Shown one piece after another: positions 47,065-58,277 of a DNA stretch of 64,000 nucleotides. Under the pieces are notes generated by a model that was not told the DNA's origin, ran no database searches, and saw nothing but the letters and a program-made list of their open reading frames with translations. The stretch's first letter is position 1. Each line of letters begins with the position of its first letter. The DNA is from Mytilisepta virgata (lineage: Eukaryota; Mollusca; Bivalvia; Mytilida; Mytilidae), in NCBI GenBank assembly GCA_028015205.1, contig CM051521.1:69114314-69178313 (forward strand). The letters are read 5' to 3'. The position numbers were made by a program, and so were the translations under genes.

Positions 47065-47217
47065 GTGTACACAAACTCCCAAAATCGAGTATACTCTCGA
47101 AATAGAGTTTTCTTTCCCAGCATTAAATATGTTTTTGATGAAATGTCCAATAATGAGCCTGGAATAGTATCTCAAAAAAGTTTCGTACATTTTGCAAATA
47201 TATTAAAATCACAATAG
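47065..47217 (+). CDS. Candidate terminal exon, unrecognised gene
   Basis: A polypyrimidine stretch and acceptor (TTTATTTCAATTAAATCGGCAG) precede GTGTACACAAAC. In one reading it gives NSQNRVYSRNRVFFPSIKYV, DEMSNNEPGIVSQKSF and stops TAG at 47217. In the +1 phase it gives a shorter peptide. I cannot tell which is used or whether it belongs with 45214-45314 or 34225-34385. No family recognised. Confidence 0.35.
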   Translation: MYTNSQNRVYSRNRVFFPSIKYVFDEMSNNEPGIVSQKSFVHFANILKSQ

Positions 47218-47270
47218 ATAGAAAATATTTGAGGAATAATCCACGGTGGCTCCAAAATATCCTGATTTTT

Positions 47271-47857
47271 GTCCCCCGCCGCAATGCGACAGCGGGACCT
47301 AGTAATGGTCTGCGTCCGTCCGTCCGTCCATCACAGTTATTTGTCTTCGCAACTCCTCTGAGACCGCTGATCGGATTCATTCAAATTTTGTAGGATTGTT
47401 AGTCACCACATCTACTTGATCCCATCGCAGCGCAATTTTGATTCGACAAATTTTATGGGAGTTATGGGACTTTAATGTTTTGTGCACGTAACACTACAGG
47501 AATGGTTTGTTGACACTTTTTATTTGTATTGTACTGCATTTTTTTTATTCGACAAATTTTACCGGAGTTTTGATGTACTGCACAAGGATGTCCATTTGAA
47601 TGCCAGTGTTTCCAATTTTTATTCCCATATTTGGTAGAAGTGTTGACATCCATACTGTGCCGTCATTTTAATAATACAAATTTTGTATATCTCGTTCTGA
47701 GATCTCGTGGGGTTTGGGGACATATGGCTACATGTAGCAATCTTGTTTTATTATGTGTTGACATTCATACTGTGCCGCCATTTCAGTAATGCACATTTTA
47801 TATATCTTGTGGGGCTTCAACTTTTTTCTGCGGCGGGGACACATAGCTACGTGTTCA
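47271..47857 (+). mobile_element. GTCCCCC-family element
   Basis: GTCCCCCGCCGCAATGCGACAGCGGGAC hairpin, GTCCGTCCGTCC, CTCCTCTGAGACCGCTGATCGGATT, units with ATTCGACAAATTTTA. It ends GGCGGGGAC (47832-47840) with palindrome CACATAGCTACGTG (one mismatch) and TTCATT. The minus-strand frame at 47123-47380 is repeat-derived. Confidence 0.75.
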
Positions 47858-48408
47858 TTCATACGATCTGAATCATGGAGCCTGATATTAATACATTGTA
47901 ATCCTTCACTAACATCATCTCGCTGACGAGATTGTTCTGATGTCTGAAACTATCTGTAACAATTTCCTGCTGACAGGAATAGACATTGTTACTATTTTTT
48001 TGTTCATCAACATCTACATACATGTGTAGCCAACAAACATATTTCCTTTGTTTGCAAGCCCAGATTCGGATGCCATCATAAAAATTTAAAATCTACTTGC
48101 CAGACAAGTGATGAATACAAATTATTATGAAAACATCATCAGTAATCTATCCAACACTAAATAAATCCAAAACAAATCATGGATGAAAATCGAAAATTAT
48201 AGCATTTTTTCTATTTTTACAATCAAAATTTTTGTTGCTGAAGAAATTCCAGGGTTAAAGGTCATACTGAGGAATTCTGGGAATTTGTTATAATCTCACA
48301 TGGTCCCACTTGTCGCATTGCATTGTGAGGAAATCATTTCCGGGGTTTCTTTTCCCAAAACATGGAGTATGCCATTGCCTTAACAGCTTAATGGGGGATA
48401 TCCATTTT
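47858..48408. other. No gene recognised
   Basis: AT-rich sequence between two GTCCCCC-family copies. 48240-48410 ends in TTAATGGGGGATATCC, possibly the remnant of a related terminus. Confidence 0.35.
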
Positions 48409-48625
48409 TCCCCCGCTGCAACGTGACGGACGGACCTAATAATGGTCTCTGTCCGTCCGTCCGTCCATCACAGTTATTTGTCAGCGCAACTCCTCTGAGA
48501 CCGCGGATAGGATTTCGTTCAAATTTTGTAGGATTGTTTGTCACCGTTTGTTCTTGATCCTGTTGCACCGCCATTTTGATTCGACAAATTTTACTGGAGT
48601 TATCTGACTTTACCTTTTTTTTTTT
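48409..48625 (+). mobile_element. GTCCCCC-family 5' fragment
   Basis: CCCCCGCTGCAACGTGACGG, GGTCTCTGTCCGTCC, CTCCTCTGAGACCGCGGATAGG. Cut off by the AGCTC element at 48626; no 3' end found after it. Confidence 0.7.
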
Positions 48626-48740
48626 AGCTCACCTGGCCTAAAAGGCCATGTGAAGTAATTATACCTTCACTTGGCGTCAGTCGTCGGTTGTCGTCGTCGT
48701 CGTCATCGTCGTCGTAAACTTTCCTTTCAAGATCTTCTGT
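48626..48740 (+). mobile_element. AGCTC-family 5' end fragment
   Basis: AGCTCACCTGGCCTAAAAGGCCATGTGA, TCACTTGGCGTCAG and a GTCGTC microsatellite; homology stops after AAGATCTTCT near 48740. The run of Asp codons in the minus frame 48624-48881 is just the GTCGTC microsatellite. Confidence 0.75.
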
Positions 48741-49185
48741 GGTCATGCAGGAAAAAACGATTGCTTCAGACACATTCCAAGCAAACAACACAAAGACGTA
48801 CATTTCAATGCTTAAAGAGTCCAGTACATCTGTGATAAACTTGAATGTTCCACATAACTCGTATGACCAGGAAGTCTCCATTCATATGAAAAATGGTTTA
48901 CTAACCCCCAGTTGTTGAATATGTTGTATCCATCTTTTTTACTGACTAAAGTGTTCAAAATACTGACAACTTACTGCTGGAATACTGACTTTAGTCATGA
49001 GGGGTAAACAGCTCTGAAACATGATCTGCCAGTGCTTTATATGGGGGTGTCTATTTTGTATCGGTAACTCTGCCTAAACTACTTACATTTTGTATTATAA
49101 TTTAAGGAAACTTTCTCAGATTCTTTATCACATAATGCCATTGTGCACCTATTTTGTTTGTGACCAAAATCATCAAAATCGTTTT
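48741..49185. other. No gene recognised
   Basis: Moderate complexity; no splice-supported frame, no terminal repeats. Confidence 0.35.
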
Positions 49186-49775
49186 TGGCGCACTTGGCCT
49201 AAAAGGCCCTGTGAGCTTTTGCCATCACTTGGCGTCCGTTGTCCGGTGTAAACTTTTCCTTTAAAGATCTTCTTTGAAACCACTGGGCCAATTGACCCCA
49301 AAATTTGGTGGAATGGTCTTTTGGTGGCCCCCTACCAAAATTGTGTCCGGCATCCCCGACTTCCAACCGACATAGCTGCTGTGACTAAAAATAGAAAAAA
49401 ATGGGGAATGAATTTATAAAATCTTTTATGTAATTACATGGAACTTTTTTCTAAACGCCTTCAGGTATTGAGCTGATGTTTTGTATGTGAGTCTACCATG
49501 ATGAGTTACAGATGACGTCTACGTTTCGTTCCGCTCCGCTCTGCTGATTTTTGCCGAAATTACGGGCTTTGGACTATGAAAATTTCGTGAAAATACAACC
49601 TTTCCGTCGGTCCTACTTAAATACGCCTGCAAGTATAAAATATGCAGATTTAAATGGTGAATTTAACAATAAAATAAAAAAAAAAAATAATAGATGCATG
49701 TTCAATAAATACATCTTTCACATTTGTATGTAGTTATAGAGGTTATGCAGAATTGTCCTCCGTTCTTTTTTGTCA
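49186..49775 (+). mobile_element. AGCTC-family 5' fragment followed by another dispersed repeat
   Basis: GGCGCACTTGGCCTAAAAGGCCCTGTGAGC hairpin, TCACTTGGCGTCCG, core to about 49440 (ACTTCCAACCGACATAGCTGC, as at 520). From about 49462, TATTGAGCTGATGTTTTGTATGTGAGTCTACC and ACGTTTCGTTCCGCTCCGCT belong to a different repeat family that I recall as frequent in bivalve genomes. Confidence 0.55.
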
Positions 49776-49785
49776 GTATACCGAT
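49776..49785. repeat. Target-site duplication, left copy (LINE)
   Basis: GTATACCGAT, identical to 51864-51873 on the other side of the LINE. Confidence 0.8.
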
Positions 49786-51863
49786 TTTTCATTTCAAACA
49801 TTTTATTGAATAATAACATCAAAGGGTATTGGATAACAGGCAATGCCTATGTAAATCCTATCCCAACAATTACAAGATGGTACAAATAAGTAAAAGTAGC
49901 AATTGAACTTGAGATGTCAGTAATTCAACACCTCTTTCTCCACCCCAAGTGAACTCATAGTGATTTTAGTATCTATCATACTAATAATATCTGAAATACA
50001 TGACTTGAGGAATAATAAATTAAGGATGAAATAGTGTATACAGATATAATGATTTAACATAGTAACAATTGAATCTCATATGATCACTTGAGTATACACC
50101 AGAAGTGGAGTCAAAGATGCCAAACATATAATATTTAGTAATTTTCTAGTATAATAGTATAACTTTGATAGTATGAAAGTATCCACCTCATGACTTCAAC
50201 TATTATGTCTTAGATATGCTAAGTTATATAAGGGGAATTAGCTATATTTTAAAAAAGATAAAAATAAAAAAAAACGAAATTAACATAAACGCCATTTGGA
50301 AACATGTATATGTACTGAGTAATAGGAATCAGTTTTTGATAGATTAATCAGATAAGTATCAGTGAAAATCAAATAAGTACGTATTCTTATGACACTGAAA
50401 TTAAAATCGAATAAACTAGCAATCTTATGACTATCAAAATGAAATAAGTTAGCAGTCTTAATGGACGTGTTTTAAGGGGCTGGGAGCACAGGATGTGAGT
50501 ATCTTATTGAGATAAATTAATTAAACAGTTTAAAACTATTGGCGTTTAACTATACATATATTATATATAATGTCGAGACTTGAAGACTCAATGCGTGTGT
50601 TGAAAGCATAATAGTTGATGCACATGGTAGCTTAAAGCATTTTTAAAACTATTGAAATCGTTCTGTACTCTCAATATATTCCAGAACAGATTTTGTTATT
50701 TCTGTATTCTCCTCCAGAGACAGATCGACTGAGCCATGTAAAAGTATATGGACACTAAGAATATGAGAAAATTCGCTAAGTCTGGCAAATAGATGTTCTC
50801 GTGGAACACTGTACAGTGGACAAATATATAAGTAGTGGTAATTATCCTCAATATCTCCACCACATGCACAACTCGAGATCTCCGACAAATGCGAATTGAA
50901 TAAATGATGGTTCAAATTACTAACTTCATTACGAAGCTGACAATAAATAATATTAAGTTTGCGTGGACCAACTGAGAAGTGAAGGGGAGGTTTTTCTATC
51001 TCCTCGCTCAATTTGTTTTTGAACCCGGAGAGAGATGTGATATTCTGTATATCATCGTCAAGCTCATTCCACATATCTAATGTATGGGGGAAAAAGCTTT
51101 TCTTATATGACGTCGTACGAGCATTTGGTACATTGAAAAATCTAGGATTTCTAATCATATAATTCTCATTTCTATTTGTGTGAGATAGTACATAGTCAGA
51201 AATATAAGCTGGAAGGAATCCATGAAGAGCCTTGAAAACGAGTATCAACTTTTGATTCTTGCGTCTGCTCTGCAATGATTCCCATCCTAGCTCATTATAT
51301 AATTTTGTCCTTGATGTTCCTCTACGCATACCAGTAACAATTCTGGCAGCCTCATACTGGACAGACTCTAATAAGTTTGACTCTTCTTGAGTACAGTTAT
51401 CAAAGACAACATTACCATACTCAAGAATGGGTCTCACAAAGGCAACATATAATCTCACTAAGGAGTTTCTATCTATATTGTATTTTAGAAGGCGAAGGAT
51501 GTTTAGTCTAGAGCACGCCTTAGAATAAATATCGTTTATATGGTCTTTCCAAAGACCTTGTCGGTTAAAATTTAAACCAAGATGTTTATGATTATTTGTG
51601 TTCTCCAAGGCAATATCGTTCATATACAAAGATGGAATATTGACGTCACGTTTTCTGGTAAATAACATAGACTTTGTCTTATTAGCATTAAAATTTATTG
51701 CCCAATTGGTGGCCCAGGCATGTAGGTTATTCAGATCAGACTGAAGGGAGTCAGTAGCTGCCTCCTCGTCATCAACAACACAGTATAACGAAGTGTCATC
51801 GGCAAAAAGTTTAATTTTATTAGAAACAGCGTCTACTATGTCATTGACATACAAGAGAAACAG
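49786..51863 (-). mobile_element. 5'-truncated non-LTR retrotransposon (LINE), 2,078 bp
   Basis: On the minus strand it starts inside the reverse-transcriptase frame at 51863, has ~860 bp of 3' UTR after the stop, and an AATAAA signal about 20 bp before the end (49786), finishing ...GAAATGAAAA. It is bounded by 10-bp direct repeats GTATACCGAT. 5' truncation plus target duplication is the normal outcome of target-primed reverse transcription. Confidence 0.85.
50649..51863 (-). pseudogene. LINE reverse transcriptase, C-terminal half (Jockey/CR1-like)
   Basis: The remaining frame is uninterrupted (about 404 codons). It begins exactly at LFLLYVNDI, the motif after the usual GPLLF of RT domain 4-5. 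The catalytic F-A-D-D-T follows about 17 residues on. Then come the thumb region (NANKTKSMLF, HKHLGLNF), RPILEYGNVVFD, and a C-terminal Cys/His cluster (C-x-C-x8-H...C). The endonuclease and N-terminal RT motifs are lost through truncation, so it cannot be autonomous. There is no proper start codon. The intact frame shows that the insertion is fairly young. Confidence 0.9.
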
Positions 51864-51873
51864 GTATACCGAT
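51864..51873. repeat. Target-site duplication, right copy (LINE)
   Basis: GTATACCGAT, identical to 49776-49785. Confidence 0.8.
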
Positions 51874-52389
51874 CTTACGGCCGCAGAAGAAAAAATACTA
51901 TGTATATTCTGGGATTATTATTAGTATAATAGTCCCAGGTATATTTTTTTTAAATGTAATAAAAAAAAGGATAAAAATAATAAATATGGATGAATATTTA
52001 TGTAAAATGAATAGGTAAATCACAATTTTCATAGAGTTTTAGATGTTTTAGAGACCAGGAGGTATGTCTTCAATGATACAATAAACGACCGTTAATTAAA
52101 ATGTCACCTGTCTGTTATCAGCTCACAAGTGTTATATCACCTAATAAACGATCGCTAATTACCGATAATGTAATTAGCACAATAAAAAGGGTATTAGTTC
52201 TATCACATGATATGGGCATGCTCAATCCTGATTAACGAACGTCTGCAAACGATAATTTTTATTGTCATTTAACTTTCAAAATAACCAGATAAACTTCATA
52301 AAAACATGAAATATACACTTAAAATGATATTTACTGTAAAAATATAACACTATTTTTACTTAGAATAAGATATTAATTCCGGACTTTTT
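51874..52389. other. No gene recognised
   Basis: AT-rich; related words AATAAACGA(C/T)CG(T/C)TAATTA recur near 52080 and 52141, an imperfect short duplication. Confidence 0.35.
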
Positions 52390-53002
52390 AGCTCACCTGG
52401 CCAAAGGCCATGTGAGTTTTTGTCATCACTTGGCGTCCATTCGTCTGTTAACTTATCACATTTTAATCTTCTCCTTTGAAACCATCGGGCCAAATGGAAT
52501 TAAACTTGGCAGGAAGCATCTATGTAAGGTCCTTTATAAAGTTTGCTCATTTCATCTCGATCGGGCAACAAACATGGCCGCCATGGGCAATTGTTGTATC
52601 TGATTGGCTGAGTTTTCAAAACTATTCTTCTCTAGCTGTTCAAAACTGCTATGCCAAATGGAACAAAACTTGACAGGAAACATATATGAGGGGTCCTTTA
52701 TAAAGTTTCCTTGTTTCGTTCCAATCGGACTACAAATAAAGCCGCAATGGGTAGTTCTTGTTTCTGATTGGCTGATAAAAAAATATCTGAAATCGCTGGC
52801 CAAATGGAACAAAACTTGACAGGAAGCATCTATGGGAGGTTCTTTAGAATATATAAGTAGAAGGACCTTGATGTAGAAATATTTGGTTCCTACAGGGCCT
52901 ACCACACTTGAAAATGATTGGGAGAAGTTACCTCTCTGATGTACAGCAATAAAAATGGCTTTCATGCCAGGTGAGTGATACAGGCTCAGTCCTCAGTCGT
53001 AG
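52390..53002 (+). mobile_element. Complete AGCTC-family element (~613 bp)
   Basis: AGCTCACCTGGCCAAAGGCCATGTGAG, TCACTTGGCGTCC, three core units (CCAAATGGAACAAAACTTGACAGGAAGCAT), GCCAGGTGAGTGATACAGGCTCAGTCCTCAGTCGTAG with damaged final hairpin. The minus frame 52552-52965 (137 aa) is the reverse of the core units. Confidence 0.75.
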
Positions 53003-54498
53003 TTTATTTATCTTATTATTCACAGAAAAGATGAGGTTTCTGACTAAACGTCATTGTATTTTAAAGAGAAAATTCTGAAGATAGTATTTAATACACCGAT
53101 GCAGAATTTGTAAATTGCCGTTGGTGGATCATACAGGTTTGGGTTGTGGTGTCATTAATGTGAGTTTTTGGCTTCGGAAGCTTCCATATAGATGGATATT
53201 CCCATTTCCCCAAATTAGCTGTTGTTAAATTCATACATTAACCCCCCCCCCCCCCTTATGGAAGTACAAAGCCCTATTATTTGCGTTCCCCTTCCATTTT
53301 CCCATTTGAGATTTTAAAATTCTGTTATAAAAAAAATACCCAAAAGAACTCCAGAAGACTAAATTGTCTGGGAATATTTACATTGTTCTAATAGTGGAAG
53401 TTCCAAAAACAATGTCTGCAAGATCAGGTTAATGATATAATAGAATTTCATTACGCCAGAAACCTGTTTAACTGCAAAAAAGAAGAAATGTTTTTCCCCA
53501 AATCCAACAAAACAACATAAAAATATGTTGAAAATCCTCCTGATTAGCATTGGGCAGTTTGTCAGCCATGTGAGCCATGAAATAATGTTTTACATTTTAA
53601 AGTGGAAAATAAAGTCTGTCCACACTGGTTTTATATGACACAAGCTCTGAACATGGGGAAATTCAATATGAATTTTTTTCTACTATCAAGAAGGTTGACC
53701 GTGCAGCCCTGTAAAATACTTAGTAAACTGTCCCCCTTTAGCACCTTTGGCCGTCTAGAATACGGTGTATCTTGTTCCTTTGATGTTTGGATAGCCAGTT
53801 GTTTTTTTTTTTAAACTAATTGAACTGTTTTGTTAAGAAATATATATATACTTGCCTACAGATGTCATGTATTGTTTGAATTTTTGCCAGTTTTTTTTTT
53901 TAATTTTTGATATACATGTACAAAGAATGCTAGCTGTTTTGTTTAAATAGGTTTTTTTATAGACAGGTAAGCCTGCCTTATGTATTTACTGTAAGTGATA
54001 TCGGGCATAACAACTGAAACTATATGCAGGAAAAAGTGCTTCTTTCTTTGAACTTGTGTAAATGTTGGTGTCATTCTGCATAGAGGATAATTTTACTTTC
54101 TGATGCTGTTCTTTTAAAATAAAATGTATTGATCATTTGTTGTGTATTAATTTACATGTTATACATGTTACCTCTGTAAAAAAACTTTCCATTTAAATCT
54201 ACAATGGGATCCATGGAGAAGGTATTCCCGTGAATTTCAAACTCCATAATGTTTTGATGTTTATTGTAGTAACTGAATTTCTGATTTTGTTAATAAAGGT
54301 TGCTGATCCTTTTTGGATCCTTTAGCTTCACGAACATCACTGTAACTCGCCAGGAGACTATAGCCAATTGAACTGAAAGTGGCTTAAAACCCAAATTAAG
54401 GTATCCGGACCACAACAGATCATGACTATAAATTATTGTGTCTCCTCTTCGCAGAAGGGAGACCTAAACTTTTAGTAGTGTTTCTTCTTCTCCTTATT
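53003..54498. other. No supported gene; low-copy AT-rich sequence
   Basis: A C14 run near 53242, T-runs, AATAAAGG at 54291 followed by CTGATCCTTTTTGGATCC. Could be 3' UTR or intergenic sequence of a gene outside the window, but no coding exon is seen. Confidence 0.35.
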
Positions 54499-55020
54499 AT
54501 CTAACCTGGGCCAAAATTTCCATGTGAGCTATTTCCATCACTTGGCGTCTTTCGTCGTCGTCCACATAAACTTTCTTTTAAAGACCTTCTCTGAAAGCAC
54601 AGGGCCAATTGGCTGCAATGGTCCTTAGGTGATCCTCTTTCAGAATTATATCTGATGACCCTGCCCGTCTCTGAAACCACAGGGCCAATTGGAACAAAAC
54701 TTGGCAGCAATGGCGCTTGGATGATCCTCTTTCGGAAATTTATCAGTGATTTTTCCAATTATGTCCTATGTTAAATTATGTTCGGCTTTGGCTACCATCT
54801 TGGATGATGGGTGGGGTCATCGGCTATGGCAAGATGGCAGCAAGAGCCGAACATAGTTTAACAAAGGACCCTATGGGGAATGTATTTTTAGATCTTATAT
54901 GAAACCACTTGGCCAAGTGGACAATATTTGGTAGCAATGCTTCTTAGGTGGTTCTCTTTCAGAATTGTATCCAATGACCCTGCTTGCCATCCAAGATGAC
55001 CGCAAGATCCGAACATAGTT
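54499..55020 (+). mobile_element. AGCTC-family 5' portion
   Basis: Degenerate start (ATCTAACCTGGGCCAAAATTTCCATGTGAGC), TCACTTGGCGTC, GTCGTCGTCC, core units with CAATTGGAACAAAACTTGGCAGCAATGG. A short segment near 54785-54840 is inverted (ACCATCTTGGATGATGG against CAAGATGG). Ends where a CCGCAT-family piece begins. Confidence 0.65.
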
Positions 55021-55249
55021 ATTCCCGCACTTTCGAAGAAAGTTCGGGGATATAGCGATTGTCGCAATCTGTCCATCACACTTTCTTTTGATATCAACTG
55101 CTCCTTCACTTTTGGGTTTAGGAATTTAATTTCTATATAGAATGGTTGTATACCACCTGTGGATGCGCAATAAAGTTTTAGAATTTTGATTTTCTAAACA
55201 AGGGTTCGAAAGTTCGAAACCTTGTGACCTAAATTCGTCTTCAATTTTT
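55021..55249 (+). mobile_element. CCGCAT-family 5' fragment
   Basis: ATTCCCGCACTTTCGAAGAAAGTTCGGGGATAT hairpin, then CTGTCCATCACACTTTCTTTTGATATCAACTGCTCC and GATGCGCAATAAAGTTTTAG, as in 59356-60687. Confidence 0.65.
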
Positions 55250-56049
55250 AGTTCACCTTGCCATCACTTGGCGTCCGGCGTTCGTCGTTGTCAACTTTTC
55301 TTTAAAGATCTTCTCCTCTGAAACCACTGGGCAAATTGGAACTAAACTTGGCAGCAATGGTACTTAGTTGGTCCTCTTTCAGAATTGTATCCGATGACCC
55401 AGCCCGTCTTCCAATATGGCCACCAGAGCCGGACATAGTTTAACATAGGACCCTATGGCAAAATTTACTTGACGATCTTCTTGTCTGAAATCACTTGGCC
55501 AATTGGAACAAAACTAGGCAGCAATGGTCCTCTTTCAAAATTGATCCGATGACCCTGCCCATCATCCATGATGGCCGCAAGAGCCGAACAGTTTAATATA
55601 GGACCCTATGGGGAATTTAAAGATCTTTTTGTCTGAAACCACTTGGCCTATTAGACCAAAACTTGGCAGCAATGGTCCTTAAGTGGTTCTCTTTCAGAAA
55701 TGTTTCCGAATATCCCGCCAACCATCCAAAATGGCTGCCAGAGCCGAACATAGTTAAACATAGTACCGTATCGGAAATTTACTTCAATATCTTGTTGTCT
55801 TAAACCACTGGGTCATTTAGCAGCAATGGTCTTTAGTTGGTCCTCTTTAAGAATTATATCCGATGACCCCACCCGTCATCCAAGATGGCAGCCAAAGCCG
55901 AACATAATTTAACTTAGGACCTGGAAAAATCACTGAAAGATCTTCTTGTTTGAAACCAGTGAGCCAGTTGGCTTGACAGCAATGTTCCAAGCTGCCAGTC
56001 AAGATGTACATGGTCCAGGTGAGCGATAAAGGTTCCTGGGAGCCTCTAG
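55250..56049 (+). mobile_element. AGCTC-family tandem array, unit 1
   Basis: AGTTCACCTTGCCATCACTTGGCG start (5' hairpin reduced), ~166-bp core units, CCAGGTGAGCGATAAAGGTTCCTGGGAGCC, CTCTAG at 56049. Only TTT separates it from unit 2. Confidence 0.85.
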
Positions 56050-56052
56050 TTT

Positions 56053-57258
56053 AGCTTATCTGGCCTATAGGCCATGTGGGCTATTGCCATCACTTGGCAT
56101 CCGTCCGTCCGTCCACAATTCACATTTTAATCTTGTTCTCTGAAATCACAGGGCCAATTGGAACAAAACTTGGCAGCAATGGTCCTTGGTGATCCTCTTT
56201 CGGAAATTTATCCGATGACCCAACCCACCATCAAAGATGGCAGGAAGAGCCGAACATAGTTTAACATAGGAGCCTATGGGGAATGTATTTTAAGATCTTC
56301 TTATCTTAAACCACTGGGCCAATTGGAACAAAACTTGGTAGCAATGGTACCTAGTTGGTCCTCTTTCAGAATTGTATCCGATGACCTAGCCCGTCATCCA
56401 AGATGGCCACCAGAGCCGTCGTCATGACGTCGTGACGCTGGGTCATCGGATACAATTCTGAAAGAGGACTCTATGGGGAATTTAATTAAAGATCTTTTTG
56501 TCTGAAACTACTCGGCCAATTGGACCAAAATTTGGCAGCAGTGGTCTTTAGTTGGTCCTCTTTGAGAATTATATCCGACGATCCCGCCCGTCATCCATGA
56601 TGGCCGCCAGAGCCGAACATAGTTTAACATAGGATCTATGGAGAATTTACTGAATGATCTTGTCCGAAACCGCTTGGCCAATTGGAACAAAACTTGGCAG
56701 CAGTGGTCCTTAGGTGGTTATTTTTTCAGATTTGTATGCGACGCCTCAACCCGTCGTCAAATATGGCCACCAGAGCCGAACATGGGTTAACATAGGATCT
56801 ATGGAGAATTTACTGAATGATCTTCTTGTCCGAAACCGCTTGGCCAATTGGAACAAAACTTGACAGCAATGGTCCTTACGTGGCTCTCTTTCAGAAATGT
56901 TTCCGAGGATCCCGCCAACCATCCAAAATGATTGCCAGAGCGGAACATTGTTAAACATAGTACCCTATGGGAAATTTACTTAAAGATCTTCTAGTCTGAA
57001 ACCACTGGGTCATTTGGAACAAAACTTAGTAGCAATGGTCCTTAGTTGGTCCTCTTTCAGAATTATATCCGATGACCCCACTCATCATCCAAGATGGCAG
57101 CCAAAGCCGAACATAATTTAACAGGACCTAATTGGAAAAAATCACTCAAAGATCTTGTTTGAAACCAGTAAGCCAGCTGGCTTGACAGCAATGTTCCAGG
57201 CTGCCAGTCAAGATAGACATAGTCCAGGTAAGCGATACATGCTCCTGTGAGCCTCTAG
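56053..57258 (+). mobile_element. AGCTC-family tandem array, unit 2 (1,206 bp)
   Basis: AGCTTATCTGGCCTATAGGCCATGTGGGC start; core units with AAGATGGC(C/A)(G/A)CCAGAGCCGAACATAGTTTAACATAGG. A 30-bp inverted piece near 56430-56465 (CTGGGTCATCGGATACAATTCTGAAAGAGG) is the reverse of the core. Ends GTCCAGGTAAGCGATACATGCTCCTGTGAGCC, CTCTAG. Confidence 0.9.
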
Positions 57259-57261
57259 TCT

Positions 57262-58274
57262 AGCTCACCTGGCCTAAAGGGCCATATGAGCTATTGCCAT
57301 TACTTGGCGTCCGTCCGTTGGTCGTCCGTCTACAATTCGCATTTTAATCTTTTCCTCTGAAACCACAGGGCCAATTGGAAAACTTGGTAGCAATGGTCCT
57401 TAGGTGGTCCTCATTCGGAAATTTATCCGATGACCCCATCCACCATCCAAGATGGCAGCAAGAGTCGAACATAGTTTAACATAGGACCCTATGGGGAATT
57501 TAATTAAAGATCTTCTTATCTGAAACCACTGGGCCAATTGGAACTAACCTTGGCAGCTATGGTACTAAGTTGGTCCTCTTTCAGAATTGTATCCGATGAC
57601 CCAGCCCGTCACCCAAGATGGCCGCCAGAGCCGAACATAGTTTAACATAGGATCCTATGGGGAATTTAAAGATGTTGTCTGAAGCCACATGGCCAATTTG
57701 AACCAGAAAGGACTACCTTAAATTAGGTAGTCCTTTTTCAGATTTTTATCCGACGACTCAACCCGTCGTCAAATATGGCCACCACAGCCGAACCTAGTTT
57801 AACATGGGACTTTATGGGGAATTTACTAAAAGATATTGTTGTCCGAAACCGTTTGGCCAATTGGAACAAAACTTGACAGCAATGGTCCTTAAGTGGCTCT
57901 CTTTCAGAAATGTTCCCGATGATCCCGCCAACGATCCAAAATGGCTGCCAGAGTCGAACATAGTTAAACATAGTATCTATGAGAAAATTACTTAAATACG
58001 TTCTTGTCTAAAACCACTGGGCCATTTGGAACAAAACTTAGCAGCAATGGTCTTTAGTTGGTCCTCTTTAAGAATTATATCCGACGACCCCACATATCAT
58101 CCAAGATGGCAGCCAAAGCCGAACAAAATTTAGCATAGGACCTAATTGGAAAAATCACTGAAAGATCTTCTTTTTTGAAACCAGTAAGCCAGCTGGCTTG
58201 ACAGCAATGTTCCAGGCTGCCAGTCAAGATGGACATAGTCCAGGTGAGCGTTACAGGCTTCTGGGAGTATCTAA
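57262..58274 (+). mobile_element. AGCTC-family tandem array, unit 3 (1,013 bp)
   Basis: AGCTCACCTGGCCTAAAGGGCCATATGAGC start; core period visible as ATAGTTTAAC at 57471 and 57637 (166 bp). Ends GTCCAGGTGAGCGTTACAGGCTTCTGGGAG, ATCTAA. Confidence 0.9.
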
Positions 58275-58277
58275 TTT

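Noticed and set aside
48624..48881. Minus-strand frame with a run of eight Asp
   Set aside because: The Asp run is the GTCGTC microsatellite of an AGCTC 5' end read in reverse.
52552..52965. 137-aa minus-strand open frame, one of the longest in the window
   Set aside because: It is the antisense of three repeated core units of an AGCTC element; the peptide repeats itself with the units.
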